A stretch of DNA of 64,000 bases. Source: Ammoniphilus oxalaticus. Lineage in GTDB: Bacteria; Bacillota; Bacilli; Aneurinibacillales; RAOX-1. Positions 33,159-41,927 of this stretch are shown here, in pieces (position 1 is the stretch's first letter; the number at the start of each line of letters is the position of its first letter). The position numbers were made by a program, and so were the translations under genes. The stretch is taken from positions 95,616 to 159,615 of the forward strand of contig NZ_MCHY01000002.1 in the NCBI RefSeq assembly GCF_003609605.1, written 5' to 3'. Below the pieces are notes generated by a model, which made no database searches, was not told the DNA's origin, and was given only the letters and a program-made list of their open reading frames with translations.

Positions 33159-36100
33159 TCATTCCAACCGCGCATGATGGCATGACAAATTTAACTCATC
33201 TACCATTTGGCCAGCCCGTTGTTGACACGTAAAATAAAGTATTTGGTGTTCAGATGTAAAACGATGCAAACAATCAAGCGCCGCTCGCTTCCTGTTATCA
33301 TCAAAATTAACGAAAATATCGTCTAAAATGATTGGCGGCCTACTCGTCTTACTACTCTCCTTAATTAGCCCAAAACGCAGGCACAGAAACAATTGCTCAC
33401 GCGCTCCTCGGCTGAGATATTGCGGTTCCATCCGCAAACCATCCTCTCGTTCAACGAGCAAACGTTCCTCACCAATGGGTGATAACACCCTTTGGTACCT
33501 TGCCGCGGTCATTTCCGAAAAAAGGGCAGAAGCCTCCCGCAATACTTGCGGTTGTTTACGAGCTTCATACGATTCTTGCGTTTGCGCAAGCAAGCGGTTG
33601 GCCAGTCGCAGCGTGATCCACCTTTTTGCCTCGGTTTGAGCAGCGGTTAAACATTCTTGACGCTGTTGTTTCAATTGCGATAGTTGTTCGCCGTGTTCTA
33701 GTTGGCGCAAACGATTCGTATATTGACCGCGTTCATCCGCCAGCTGTTTCAACCGCATTTGAGCCTCCGCTCCCTTTGTTGCATAGCGATTCGCTTGTTG
33801 TTCAATATAATCAAGCGGGTATTCATCGATCCTTTTCTTAATGCGCTCATCTACATCCGCAGTGTCCATTGTCAGCTCGAGCATCCGCATTCTCTCTTCA
33901 AGTTGCTCACGTTCTTTCATTTGACGATATAATCTTCTGAACGATTCACTGTCTGTCACTGAAATGGAACGCAATAAGTCAAGACGCTGCTCCCGCAATT
34001 TCTCCAAGAAACGTTCTTTCATCTGCAAACGAGCATGTTCCGCTTCGCTTTCCTTTTCCAAAATTTCCTTTGCTTCAGCTCGTTGCTTTTCACGCGTCAT
34101 CACTTGTTTCAGCTCAACCAGCATTCGCAACGGATCGTCAGGTTGATCAGGCAGTTCTATCTGTTGCCACACGGCGCTCATCTTATCATGAAAACCCTGC
34201 CATTCCGCTTGCAAGCTTACTTGTATCTCTTGCTCGCGGTCTCGCTTCAATAACAACTGTTGACTCTGCTCGACCAATGCGAGTACCTCCAACACTCCGT
34301 CGGGACTCAAGCGCTCCGACAGACCATCTTCGTCTAACAACGCTTGCCACTCAGCTTGCTCCTGCTCTTGTTGCTTAAGTAGGGTTTGCTGACGATCATT
34401 CAATTGTTGCCTCTCCCGCTCAAGTTGTTCAAGCAATTCTTCAAGCCACACTAGTTTGTCCGTTTGTTTCAATCGATGTTCGCGCTGTTCTTTCACCTCG
34501 ATTAAAGCCTGTTGCAGCGAAGACAGATCAAATCCCGCGCCTAATGAATCGACCAAACGGCTTAACCGCCGCTCTGTTTCTATACGTTTTTTTTGCAGCG
34601 CATGCGCTTCCTTTTGCAACGGATGATCGGTAGCTTGTTGAGGGGGGCCTTTGCGGATCGACGTCACATAGATCGCCGCGCTTGCGATCAGAGCAATCGC
34701 GAGCGATATAAGCGCAATCCACGAAAACGGCGCATTTACGATCGTGATAGCGACGGTTCCCAGTAGGCCAATTAGGACCAAAAAGATCAACAACCGATTG
34801 GGCCCGATTACCGTAGACGACCGTTGCGCATCACTTAATTGTAAATTAAGCCACGCTTCTTGTTGTTTGATCGTTTCTATTTCAAGCAATAAACGTTGAC
34901 AAGCGGTTAATCTTGCTTCCAACTCAACCAGCTGCTGTTCACTCCTCAACGCGCTTACTTGTTCGCGGACCTGATCCGCCTGTTGTCGATAGGCCTCCAA
35001 TTCAGCTTGTTTCGTTTGCAACAGTTCCGCAATCGCTTGCAACCCGGCCTGCAACGGTTCCATTCTGCGGCGATGGTCGCGAATGATTTCTTTTTTACTG
35101 AGTGATACATCAAATTGGCGCAAGCGTTGTTCGGTCCATTCCAAGCCCAGTTGTTGTATCGCGCGTTGCAGTTCACGGTCCAACCAGGCTACTTCTTTTT
35201 CAATGATCTCAAGTCGTTCTCGCTTTTGCTGCCATCGATCCTTTTGTTCACCGACCCACTCTATTTGCAATTGCTCAATGCGAGGATCGAGTATAATCGC
35301 ATCCCGTTCGATGATCAACTTATCCAGCCGTTGGCGGGTCTCTTCTAGCTCAACGCTTGCCGTTAAGATCCGCTGTTCAATGTCTTCCAAGCGTCGAACC
35401 CCATTTTCGGGAAATGAATCTACTAAAGGGAGCTGACTAGCCTGTTCTTGACAGACCTTCCATTCTTTCTGAAGAGCATAGGCTTCTTTGCTTTTCAACC
35501 ATTGCTTTTGCTCATTGCTTAGCAAAACCATTTGTTTTTCAAGCTGATTTATTTCATGATCGAGTTCCTCGCGTTTAGCAAGCCAATCGTTATAATATTC
35601 ATTCTCGCGTTGCAAACTTTCAATTTGCTGCTCGATTTCTTCCAATTGAGTCAGCAATTGATTGAGACTTGGTTGCGCTCCGCGCCGTTTAAAGAGACGT
35701 TCTTGCTCTTCATGCCACGTTTTTTTCAGGGTCGGCAAAGAGAGATTTGTTCCCGCATGATAAAGGTAGCTTGTCACTTCCTCTTGCGTTAGCGTGGTCA
35801 AATAAGAGAGTTCAGTTAGCCCAAACGCAAAAATATTCGCGTAAAATGTGGGGGACATTCCGGCCAACAGCGCGGCAAGGATTTCGTCGCCATGTTCCGT
35901 TCCATCCGGCATCGTTACCCGAACCGAACCTAATGACGTTCGTTTCCCTGTTCGTTCGATCTGGTATTCAGCCCCGCCCTCATCGACTAACAATAGATTA
36001 CCGCCAAAGCTACCGCCTTCCAACGGTTCATAGCGCATTGCTGGTGAACGCCGATTCTCAAAACCAAACAGCACCGCTTTAATAAATGCGAGCAACGTGC

Positions 36101-36209
36101 TTTTCCCCGCTTCATTCATGCCTTCAATCACATTGAAGCCAGGTTTTAGGTCCAAACAAAAATCGTGATATTTGCCAAAACCATAAATATGGATCGATCG
36201 AATATACAA
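33159..36209 (-). CDS. yhaN: YhaN-like SbcC/Rad50-type AAA ATPase
   Basis: This 1016-residue SMC-like ATPase begins with TTG 36209, 8 nt after GGAGGTG. Walker A GMNEAGKS lies at 30-37, long coiled coils fill the middle, and two adjacent hydrophobic segments (near residues 475-520) suggest membrane attachment, as in Bacillus YhaN. The C-terminal lobe has LSRGAREQLFLCLRFG as signature and PIILDDIFVNFD as Walker B. With the YhaO nuclease encoded 20 nt upstream it forms an SbcCD-like DNA-processing pair. A zinc hook is not evident. Confidence 0.88.
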   Translation of the reverse strand: MYIRSIHIYGFGKYHDFCLDLKPGFNVIEGMNEAGKSTLLAFIKAVLFGFENRRSPAMRYEPLEGGSFGGNLLLVDEGGAEYQIERTGKRTSLGSVRVTMPDGTEHGDEILAALLAGMSPTFYANIFAFGLTELSYLTTLTQEEVTSYLYHAGTNLSLPTLKKTWHEEQERLFKRRGAQPSLNQLLTQLEEIEQQIESLQRENEYYNDWLAKREELDHEINQLEKQMVLLSNEQKQWLKSKEAYALQKEWKVCQEQASQLPLVDSFPENGVRRLEDIEQRILTASVELEETRQRLDKLIIERDAIILDPRIEQLQIEWVGEQKDRWQQKRERLEIIEKEVAWLDRELQRAIQQLGLEWTEQRLRQFDVSLSKKEIIRDHRRRMEPLQAGLQAIAELLQTKQAELEAYRQQADQVREQVSALRSEQQLVELEARLTACQRLLLEIETIKQQEAWLNLQLSDAQRSSTVIGPNRLLIFLVLIGLLGTVAITIVNAPFSWIALISLAIALIASAAIYVTSIRKGPPQQATDHPLQKEAHALQKKRIETERRLSRLVDSLGAGFDLSSLQQALIEVKEQREHRLKQTDKLVWLEELLEQLERERQQLNDRQQTLLKQQEQEQAEWQALLDEDGLSERLSPDGVLEVLALVEQSQQLLLKRDREQEIQVSLQAEWQGFHDKMSAVWQQIELPDQPDDPLRMLVELKQVMTREKQRAEAKEILEKESEAEHARLQMKERFLEKLREQRLDLLRSISVTDSESFRRLYRQMKEREQLEERMRMLELTMDTADVDERIKKRIDEYPLDYIEQQANRYATKGAEAQMRLKQLADERGQYTNRLRQLEHGEQLSQLKQQRQECLTAAQTEAKRWITLRLANRLLAQTQESYEARKQPQVLREASALFSEMTAARYQRVLSPIGEERLLVEREDGLRMEPQYLSRGAREQLFLCLRFGLIKESSKTSRPPIILDDIFVNFDDNRKRAALDCLHRFTSEHQILYFTCQQRAGQMVDELNLSCHHARLE

Positions 36210-36229
36210 CCCCGCTCCACCTCCTTAAG

Positions 36230-37453
36230 CTACTTATTACCCCGAATTAACCGCTCCACTTCCCGTTCCCAATCGATCGGCTCATCCCTCAAATTGGCGA
36301 GCCATTTACTGCCGAGTCGGTGCTCATTCAATAACGGCGCTACAGCTTCTTGCAACCATGCCTCGCGTAACGCTGCATCACCGCTAAGTTCAGACCATTG
36401 ATTCAACAATTCAACAACAAATGGATCTTCCTCTTCGACGAGCTGTTGCTCCCAATCGATCTGTTGCAGCCATAAAAAAGGCGTTTGTTCTACGCGATAA
36501 CGATCAAGTATATCTTGCAAAAAGGCGTGGCGTCCGAGCTGGTCAGCAAGCGTCTGTCCGACGCGCAACCGCAGACGAATAATTAATGAACGATTCCCGT
36601 TACTCGCCTTCAAGCCACCAATCTCATCATCTAACAAATCAATCAACGATTGCTCCGTCGAGTTCGCCTCAGCATCTACTGTATGTTCAACCCAACGAAT
36701 CACGTCTAACGGGCGAAAAGTGAGCGTCGTTTCCCCTGCGTGATTCACACGCCCAAGCAGACACCCCTTCTCCCCGCTTTCTCTCGAATGTCTGCCTTGG
36801 GTGTTCCCCGCATAAGCGATCGTTGGTTGTCGTTCGCGCAACACTTGTCTCCGATGGATATGACCGAGCGCCCAATAATCCATTCCCGTCTGCGCTAACT
36901 CCTCAAGCGAACAAGGAGCGTAGTTATCGTGAGACGGATCGCCGCCCACGTTTGTATGTAAAACACCGAGCGCATAGGGAACAGCAGTCTCTCGTCTAAA
37001 CCGACGAACGAGCCGTTCCGTCACCCGCGAAGTTGCGTAACTCATCCCATAAACGCGCGCAATCTCCTTCCCATTGCGCCACACGGGAATCGCTTCCACT
37101 TGTTCACCCGAAAAGACATGAATAGCGGGCGGCAAATTCAACTGGGCTCGGTATCCATCGAGCGGATCATGATTCCCATGGGCGACAAACACGCGAATCC
37201 CCCGCTCCGCCAATTGACACATCGCCTGTTGAAAACGAAGTTGAGCCGCTAAGCTGCGTTCCTTACAATCGTACACATCTCCAGCGATGATCAAAAAATC
37301 AACATTTTCCTCCAGACAGAGTTGGACCAACTGATCCAACGCGGCAAATGTCGATTGTTGAATCTGCTCGCGGATCATCTGCGGCAAATGACTTAAGCCG
37401 ACAAATGGCGTGTCAAGATGAAGATCGGCCGCATGAACAAAACTGAAACCCAC
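36230..37453 (-). CDS. yhaO: YhaO-like Mre11/SbcD-type metallophosphoesterase
   Basis: This 407-residue nuclease-family protein has the calcineurin-like motifs HAADLHLDTPF, IIAGDVYD, AHGNHDP and LGHIHRR, which hold the two-metal site. A C-terminal cap follows, as in Mre11/SbcD. It starts at GTG 37453 with GGGAGGG 11 nt upstream; no better start exists. It is the first gene of the yhaO-yhaN operon. It presumably supplies exonuclease activity coupled to ATP-driven DNA handling by YhaN. Confidence 0.88.
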   Translation of the reverse strand: MGFSFVHAADLHLDTPFVGLSHLPQMIREQIQQSTFAALDQLVQLCLEENVDFLIIAGDVYDCKERSLAAQLRFQQAMCQLAERGIRVFVAHGNHDPLDGYRAQLNLPPAIHVFSGEQVEAIPVWRNGKEIARVYGMSYATSRVTERLVRRFRRETAVPYALGVLHTNVGGDPSHDNYAPCSLEELAQTGMDYWALGHIHRRQVLRERQPTIAYAGNTQGRHSRESGEKGCLLGRVNHAGETTLTFRPLDVIRWVEHTVDAEANSTEQSLIDLLDDEIGGLKASNGNRSLIIRLRLRVGQTLADQLGRHAFLQDILDRYRVEQTPFLWLQQIDWEQQLVEEEDPFVVELLNQWSELSGDAALREAWLQEAVAPLLNEHRLGSKWLANLRDEPIDWEREVERLIRGNK

Positions 37454-37604
37454 GATGCGTAAGTCCCTCCCTCAAATAGAATGTATGTTCTTATTTTACC
37501 CGAATAAGTGTTTGACTGTAAAGCGGATCCATTAAAATGCGAGGATATTTTTTCCTGCAACGAGAAATACTAGAGGGAAATCATTTTTAAAGGAGGGGTT
37601 CCTT

Positions 37605-37808
37605 TTGTTTTTTAACCGTAGAAAAGAGGCTGAACCGATTGAAGAAGTGATGACAGATATATGGGATTGCGTCACAGAAGATTGTTCAGGCTGGGCAAGA
37701 AAAGACTTTTCTTTTTCCTCAGAGCCCGTATGCCCTTTCTGTGAGGGAGCGATGATCGCCGAATCCAAAATGTTGCCTGTTTTAAACGATCGTATCCAAA
37801 ATCGATAA
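37605..37808 (+). CDS. YdjO-family cold-inducible zinc-ribbon protein
   Basis: This 67-residue protein starts with TTG 37605, with AAGGAGGGG upstream. CVTEDCSGWARKDFSF and CPFCEGAM give a four-cysteine zinc ribbon, and SKMLPVL closes the domain. Order and length match Bacillus subtilis YdjO, described as cold-inducible. It interrupts the minus-strand repair genes and is transcribed alone. Its biochemical role is unknown. Confidence 0.85.
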   Translation: MFFNRRKEAEPIEEVMTDIWDCVTEDCSGWARKDFSFSSEPVCPFCEGAMIAESKMLPVLNDRIQNR

Positions 37809-37819
37809 TGAGCATAACA

Positions 37820-37850
37820 AGGAGTCTGCCGCAAATGAGTGACAGACTCC
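37820..37850. terminator. Hairpin between the YdjO gene and the split-ATPase operon
   Basis: GGAGTCTG/CAGACTCC form an 8-bp stem with a 14-nt loop. It could end the plus-strand YdjO transcript or the minus-strand operon, but T runs are absent on both sides. Confidence 0.45.
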
Positions 37851-37885
37851 TCAACCAGCCATCGGTAACAGTTTGCTGTTGAACA

Positions 37886-38554
37886 TTACGAGTCTTGGGG
37901 CCCTCCTGCGTTTCGTTCGGTCACAAGGCTTGTTCCTTTGTTAAGGATTACTTCAAAGGACCGATCCCCCGATTCAGCCAAATACTGATTATGTGTGACA
38001 AGGATGACTTGCCGATCTGTTTGTTGGGTTACGCCTTTTAAAAATTGAGCTAACATCATCCCATATTCTTCGGAAACATGTTTGCCCGGTTCGTCGAGCA
38101 GCAGTGGACCGTCGGTCTGTTGTTTGCCAGACTCCATTAAGGCGATCCGCAACGCAAGCGAAACGATATCGACAACCCCGCCGCCGCGCGCATCTTCAGG
38201 CTTCGTCTCGACTAACACACCATCATAGTTTGAAACGACATAAAACTGGGCATCCGGACGATTGTTTTTCTCATCAAGCGCAACTTTAAAGGCGATCTCA
38301 TCGGTATTGAACACATATTGCAAAGCCCCTGTGACCCACGTCTCAATATTTTGTCGGGCTTGTTCACGGGCAAACATCGCCGCTTCTTGCAGCAAAAAGC
38401 GAGCTTTCGTGTAATTTTCGATCTCTGTTTGATTGCGCGCCAGGTCTGTTTTTCGCTCCGCTTGTTCTTGCAAGAGCCGATCTTGTTGTCCCCGTCTTCG
38501 TTCGTATTGTTGCCGAAACCGCTTCGTCTGTTCTTCCCATTGCGCAAACTTCAC
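37886..38554 (-). CDS. Walker B half of a split SbcC/Rad50-like ATPase
   Basis: This 222-residue protein starts at GTG 38554, 6 nt after GGAGGGG. Residues 1-75 are coiled coil. The rest is the C-terminal ATPase lobe of an SMC/Rad50 fold: signature-like DARGGGVVDIVSLALRIAL (121-139), Walker B LLLDEP (151-156) and a switch histidine in LVTHN (188). There is no Walker A, so ATP sites must form with the 528-residue partner encoded two genes upstream. It is the last gene of a compact four-gene operon. Confidence 0.82.
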   Translation of the reverse strand: MKFAQWEEQTKRFRQQYERRRGQQDRLLQEQAERKTDLARNQTEIENYTKARFLLQEAAMFAREQARQNIETWVTGALQYVFNTDEIAFKVALDEKNNRPDAQFYVVSNYDGVLVETKPEDARGGGVVDIVSLALRIALMESGKQQTDGPLLLDEPGKHVSEEYGMMLAQFLKGVTQQTDRQVILVTHNQYLAESGDRSFEVILNKGTSLVTERNAGGPQDS

Positions 38555-38566
38555 ATTGTTCCCCTC

Positions 38567-38806
38567 CTACTTCAAAAGATCAGACGGAATCAGACGCTCA
38601 ATTTCCTTCAGCAGTTTTTCCTGCTCCACTTGTAATTTTTGAATTTCTGCTTCGATCCGTTCAGGGTCCACGCCTAGTTTGCGAATTTCTTCGACCAGTT
38701 CTTTTTCTTGTTGCTCCAAAATTTCTTTGCGACTTAGCGCTCGCGTTCGTAATTCCTTCCCCTTTTCGATCGCTGTTTTCAACTGATTTAATCGCTCTTG
38801 GCTCAT
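38567..38806 (-). CDS. Small coiled-coil protein within the split-ATPase operon
   Basis: This 79-residue protein is almost wholly charged helix (heptad-like LNQLKTAIEKGKELRTRAL and a Lys/Glu-rich second half), with a short RKLGVDPERIEAE turn. ATG 38806 has GGGAGGGAG 5 nt upstream, which shows that it is a separate gene and not a frameshifted piece. Gaps to its neighbours are 16 and 12 nt. It may bridge the two ATPase halves as a third coiled-coil element; this is inference. Confidence 0.8.
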   Translation of the reverse strand: MSQERLNQLKTAIEKGKELRTRALSRKEILEQQEKELVEEIRKLGVDPERIEAEIQKLQVEQEKLLKEIERLIPSDLLK

Positions 38807-38822
38807 CAGTTCTCCCTCCCCC

Positions 38823-40409
38823 TTATCCGTTCAATTCCGCAATGATGCGGGTGACTGTATGCGTCTCAATCGAGCCTAAACAAATCGGACATCTACCGAT
38901 CTTTTTTAAATGTTGATAATACGTTTCTGCCGTTGTCTCTAAATGTTGGTCAATTTGCTTAAGCTCTTGGTTTAACCGCTCTTGTTGGTCCTTTAGTTCC
39001 GTCCATTTTCGATGATAGTCTCTTAAAAGGGCAGTCAGTTCCATGCGGTGTTGCGCTGTTTGAGCCAACTGTTCAGAACGAGGCAACGAATGACTTCGCT
39101 CTAAATAAGCTCGAACCTTTACCATTTGACCTTTTGCTTGGCGCCATCGCTCAGCGTAAGCGCTCAACGTGTCAACCGATTGCCGTTTGGCGAGCGCCTG
39201 TTCCAATCCCACTTGCGCTCTTTCCAGCCCGTTCGTTTGCTCCGCCACGGTACGGATTCGACGATGCAACATTTTAAATTCGCGTTGTTTTTCAAACAAG
39301 TTCGTTACCTGCTCAGCGCGCAATGTCGTCTGTTCCAACTCAATCAACCGCTCCCCAGCCTGATCGAGCTGTTCCGTCTGGACGCAAATTGCCTCCATCC
39401 GCGCGCGTCCTTCGGCGATTTCTCGTAGACGAGTCGCGCCTTGAAGTAAAACCGCTAACATTTCTGTCTTCTGTTGCGCGGCGCTATGCAAGGACTCTCC
39501 AGTTGCTAACGGTTCCGTTTGCGCAATAACTTGCGTGGCGATCCGCAATTCACCGCGAATAGTGTTCAATCGTTTACCGAGCGTCACCAAGAGCGTTAAT
39601 TTATGTTCATTAGCTTGCGCTTCGTTCCACCGCTGGTCCGCTTGATCCATCGTCGAAAGCCCATCTAAAAAATGAGCAGCCCGCGCTAATTTATCGGTCA
39701 GGTCAAGGCGTTGCGCCTCAAGTTGACGCAAATCAACAACGCGTTGTTCCAATTGCTTCAGACTGGACACGTTTTCCTCCGCTCGTTCTAAATGACGCTG
39801 CCAATCGGCAAGCTCGGTATAGGTCTCTAATTGCTCGTTCACTTTTTCTAAATCGGCTTGCAGGCGACGTTGTTCAATTTGTTTGCTGCTTAATTCACTG
39901 CTCGTCGTCCGATGCGCGTGATCCAACAGATGGACGCCATTTAGCCGCCCGATTGCTTTCGCTTTGAACGCTCCGTTACTATCGAGTAAAAAAGGCGGCG
40001 CCAATTGCATCCCGATATTAAGGGCGACGCGATGGTCCTCATCGATCTTCACTGGGCTTACGCCCGTCGCTTTGATCACCTCTTGCGGCACACGCATGCC
40101 AAATCCTTCGAAGCGTTGTTCCTCTTCGCCTGGAATCATAACCGTATACAAATTACGCGAAGAGCTTCGTTCACGGATCACACTCGTCCCGTCAGTCATC
40201 ACTAACGTTACCTTGGCCCTCGTCGCCCCCACCCGAATAAAGTCCAAGCCCCTCGGCTCGTTATACAAAACCCAGCGTATCGCGCGTAAAATCGCTGTCT
40301 TCCCTTGATCACTCGGTCCAGTGATCACATTAAAACCAGCCGCCAATTCCATCTCTGTATAGCGATGCGATTGAAAATCTTCGATAATGACGCGTTGAAT
40401 CCCCTTCAA
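38823..40409 (-). CDS. Walker A half of a split SbcC/Rad50-like ATPase with C-terminal zinc hook
   Basis: This 528-residue protein has Walker A GPSDQGKT (31-38) in a typical Rad50 N-terminal lobe. About 330 residues of coiled coil follow. It ends with CPICLGSIE (Cys507 and Cys510), the zinc-hook motif normally found at the apex in the middle of Rad50/SbcC. The polypeptide stops 18 residues later, so the split falls at the apex. Its ATG overlaps the phosphoesterase stop (ATGA, 40406-40409). No Walker B is present. Confidence 0.85.
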   Translation of the reverse strand: MKGIQRVIIEDFQSHRYTEMELAAGFNVITGPSDQGKTAILRAIRWVLYNEPRGLDFIRVGATRAKVTLVMTDGTSVIRERSSSRNLYTVMIPGEEEQRFEGFGMRVPQEVIKATGVSPVKIDEDHRVALNIGMQLAPPFLLDSNGAFKAKAIGRLNGVHLLDHAHRTTSSELSSKQIEQRRLQADLEKVNEQLETYTELADWQRHLERAEENVSSLKQLEQRVVDLRQLEAQRLDLTDKLARAAHFLDGLSTMDQADQRWNEAQANEHKLTLLVTLGKRLNTIRGELRIATQVIAQTEPLATGESLHSAAQQKTEMLAVLLQGATRLREIAEGRARMEAICVQTEQLDQAGERLIELEQTTLRAEQVTNLFEKQREFKMLHRRIRTVAEQTNGLERAQVGLEQALAKRQSVDTLSAYAERWRQAKGQMVKVRAYLERSHSLPRSEQLAQTAQHRMELTALLRDYHRKWTELKDQQERLNQELKQIDQHLETTAETYYQHLKKIGRCPICLGSIETHTVTRIIAELNG

Positions 40410-41389
40410 TCATTCTCCTCCTCCAACCGTTCTTGCGCTTGGGCGATCTGCTCCAAAACAATTTGACGCACGGCGGGTTCAATTCCTTCGCGACTCGCCA
40501 ACTGCTCGATTAGTTCATGAACATTTGCGTATTGAAACTGGCCGGCTTGACGAATCTGATCGACAACCTGACGCATCTTTTGCTCACGATAAATGGCTTC
40601 TTCCCCCTGTGAGCGATCGAGTACATCCTTCCCATGCGGAGCGGAACGCAGCGGCATTTTGCGATAACTTAATTTTTGATCATTCACCTCTATTAAAACG
40701 AGTTGCGGTGTTCGACTTATTTCACGGGGATGATTGCTTAACCGAACGAGCGCGCCGGGGTTGACGAACATCTTCCCATCTTTTATCGTGTCAGGGAAGC
40801 CAAGGTGATTGTGTCCGCACAGTGTCAAATCCGCTTCCGTTTGAACGATTTGATCGATTAACGTGTGGGCCACCCCTTCGATAAACGGACGGTCCAGCAA
40901 CATCCCGTGAACGAGATGAATCGCGACATCCGCCTGCTCTTTTGTGACACAGTAATCTAACGTCGGGTCTCGGCGGTCCAAATCGAGATGAAAGTGTTGT
41001 CCAGTGACTTGGACCCGCTGACCTTTTTTCTCAAAATAAATCCGCTCGCCTGGATGAATGATGCGGATCACGCCCAGTTTATTGGCCAACCCAAGCATCG
41101 TCCGATCTAATGTTTGCGGATTGTGAGCAAACACGTCGTGATTCCCGACAATCCCATACAAAGGTGCTTGCAACGCGTTAAAAATAGATAAGAATTCACC
41201 AACGACAGACGGTGACGGCGCAGGCACATCGAACACATCTCCTCCGTGCAGCACCGCCTCCACCTGCAACTCATTGGCAACAGCGACCGCTTCCTTTAGT
41301 TTCAATTTCAATGTCTCTGGGAAAGGATCTAGTCGATTCGCTGGGGCCGTACCCCGAATGTGGGTGTCTGTGAGAAATAAAAACCGCAA
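40406..41389 (-). CDS. SbcD/Mre11-like metallophosphoesterase paired with the split ATPase
   Basis: This 327-residue phosphoesterase has the motif series TDTHIRG, LHGGDVFD, GIVGNHDVF, LVHGML and CGHNHLG, a complete two-metal nuclease site. The C-terminal 80 residues are helical and rich in Glu and Gln, resembling the SbcC-binding tail of SbcD. It is the first gene of the operon and overlaps the Walker A half by 4 bp. It differs clearly from the YhaO protein encoded 3 kb away, so the window encodes two distinct Mre11-type systems. Confidence 0.88.
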   Translation of the reverse strand: MRFLFLTDTHIRGTAPANRLDPFPETLKLKLKEAVAVANELQVEAVLHGGDVFDVPAPSPSVVGEFLSIFNALQAPLYGIVGNHDVFAHNPQTLDRTMLGLANKLGVIRIIHPGERIYFEKKGQRVQVTGQHFHLDLDRRDPTLDYCVTKEQADVAIHLVHGMLLDRPFIEGVAHTLIDQIVQTEADLTLCGHNHLGFPDTIKDGKMFVNPGALVRLSNHPREISRTPQLVLIEVNDQKLSYRKMPLRSAPHGKDVLDRSQGEEAIYREQKMRQVVDQIRQAGQFQYANVHELIEQLASREGIEPAVRQIVLEQIAQAQERLEEEND

Positions 41390-41462
41390 TCTTTACACAC
41401 GCTCCTTCCAAACGACTTCGAACATGCTTTGCTCATTTTAGTGTAACATATTTAAAAACCAA

Positions 41463-41492
41463 AAAAACGCACCCCATTAGATGCGTTTTTCC
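41463..41492 (-). terminator. Terminator of the membrane-anchored nuclease-like gene
   Basis: AAAAACGCA/TGCGTTTTT form a 9-bp stem with a 10-nt loop, followed by T residues on the minus strand. Confidence 0.8.
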
Positions 41493-41881
41493 GCGATCAG
41501 ATATTGTTCAATTGTGGCGATGCAACCACGCGTATTTCCGTAAATTTTATCGGGCGTAAAGCGAATAATCCACCACCCTTGTTCGCTGAGAGCCTTTTCT
41601 CTTTTCCTGTTGCGCGCCCGATCGAGGTCATGCTCTTCCCACGGACGACGCGCGCAATCAATCGCCAACTTACGGCGCGGGAATGCAAGATCCAGCTCAA
41701 AGCGATCCACTTGATAACTGACGGTCGGGTGATAGCCTTCATCCGACAATACTTGAAATAAATACCGTTGACTCGAGCGTCGGCAATCGTGATGTTGCGG
41801 CTCTTTTTTCTGACGGGCCCATGGGAACCAACAGATCGTCCACAGGACTACGACGATAATGAACACATAAGAGAGTATCAT
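41477..41881 (-). CDS. Membrane-anchored restriction-endonuclease-fold protein
   Basis: This 134-residue protein has one N-terminal transmembrane helix (LSYVFIIVVVLWTICWF). A small PD-(D/E)XK-like domain follows, similar to the DUF559/Vsr group: RFELDLAFPRRKLAID, DLDRARNRKREKALSEQGWW, IIRFTPDKIY. The Asp in ELDLAF and Asp in LAID fit the metal-binding positions, although the usual second glutamate/lysine pair is altered (IDCAR). It lies upstream of the split-ATPase operon on the same strand, behind its own terminator. A nuclease function is plausible but unproven. Confidence 0.72.
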   Translation of the reverse strand: MILSYVFIIVVVLWTICWFPWARQKKEPQHHDCRRSSQRYLFQVLSDEGYHPTVSYQVDRFELDLAFPRRKLAIDCARRPWEEHDLDRARNRKREKALSEQGWWIIRFTPDKIYGNTRGCIATIEQYLIAEKRI

Positions 41882-41927
41882 CTTTTCACACCTCTGTTAA
41901 AGTATGGCTACTCTCCATTATTTTATG

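Noticed and set aside
33328..36401. Many plus-strand frames inside yhaN and yhaO
   Set aside because: They are shadows of long minus-strand genes with strong coding bias; none has a ribosome site or domain.
37886..40409. A frameshifted single SbcC gene
   Set aside because: Each of the three parts begins with a well-spaced ribosome site and GTG or ATG, gaps are 12-16 nt, and the first part ends cleanly after the zinc hook.
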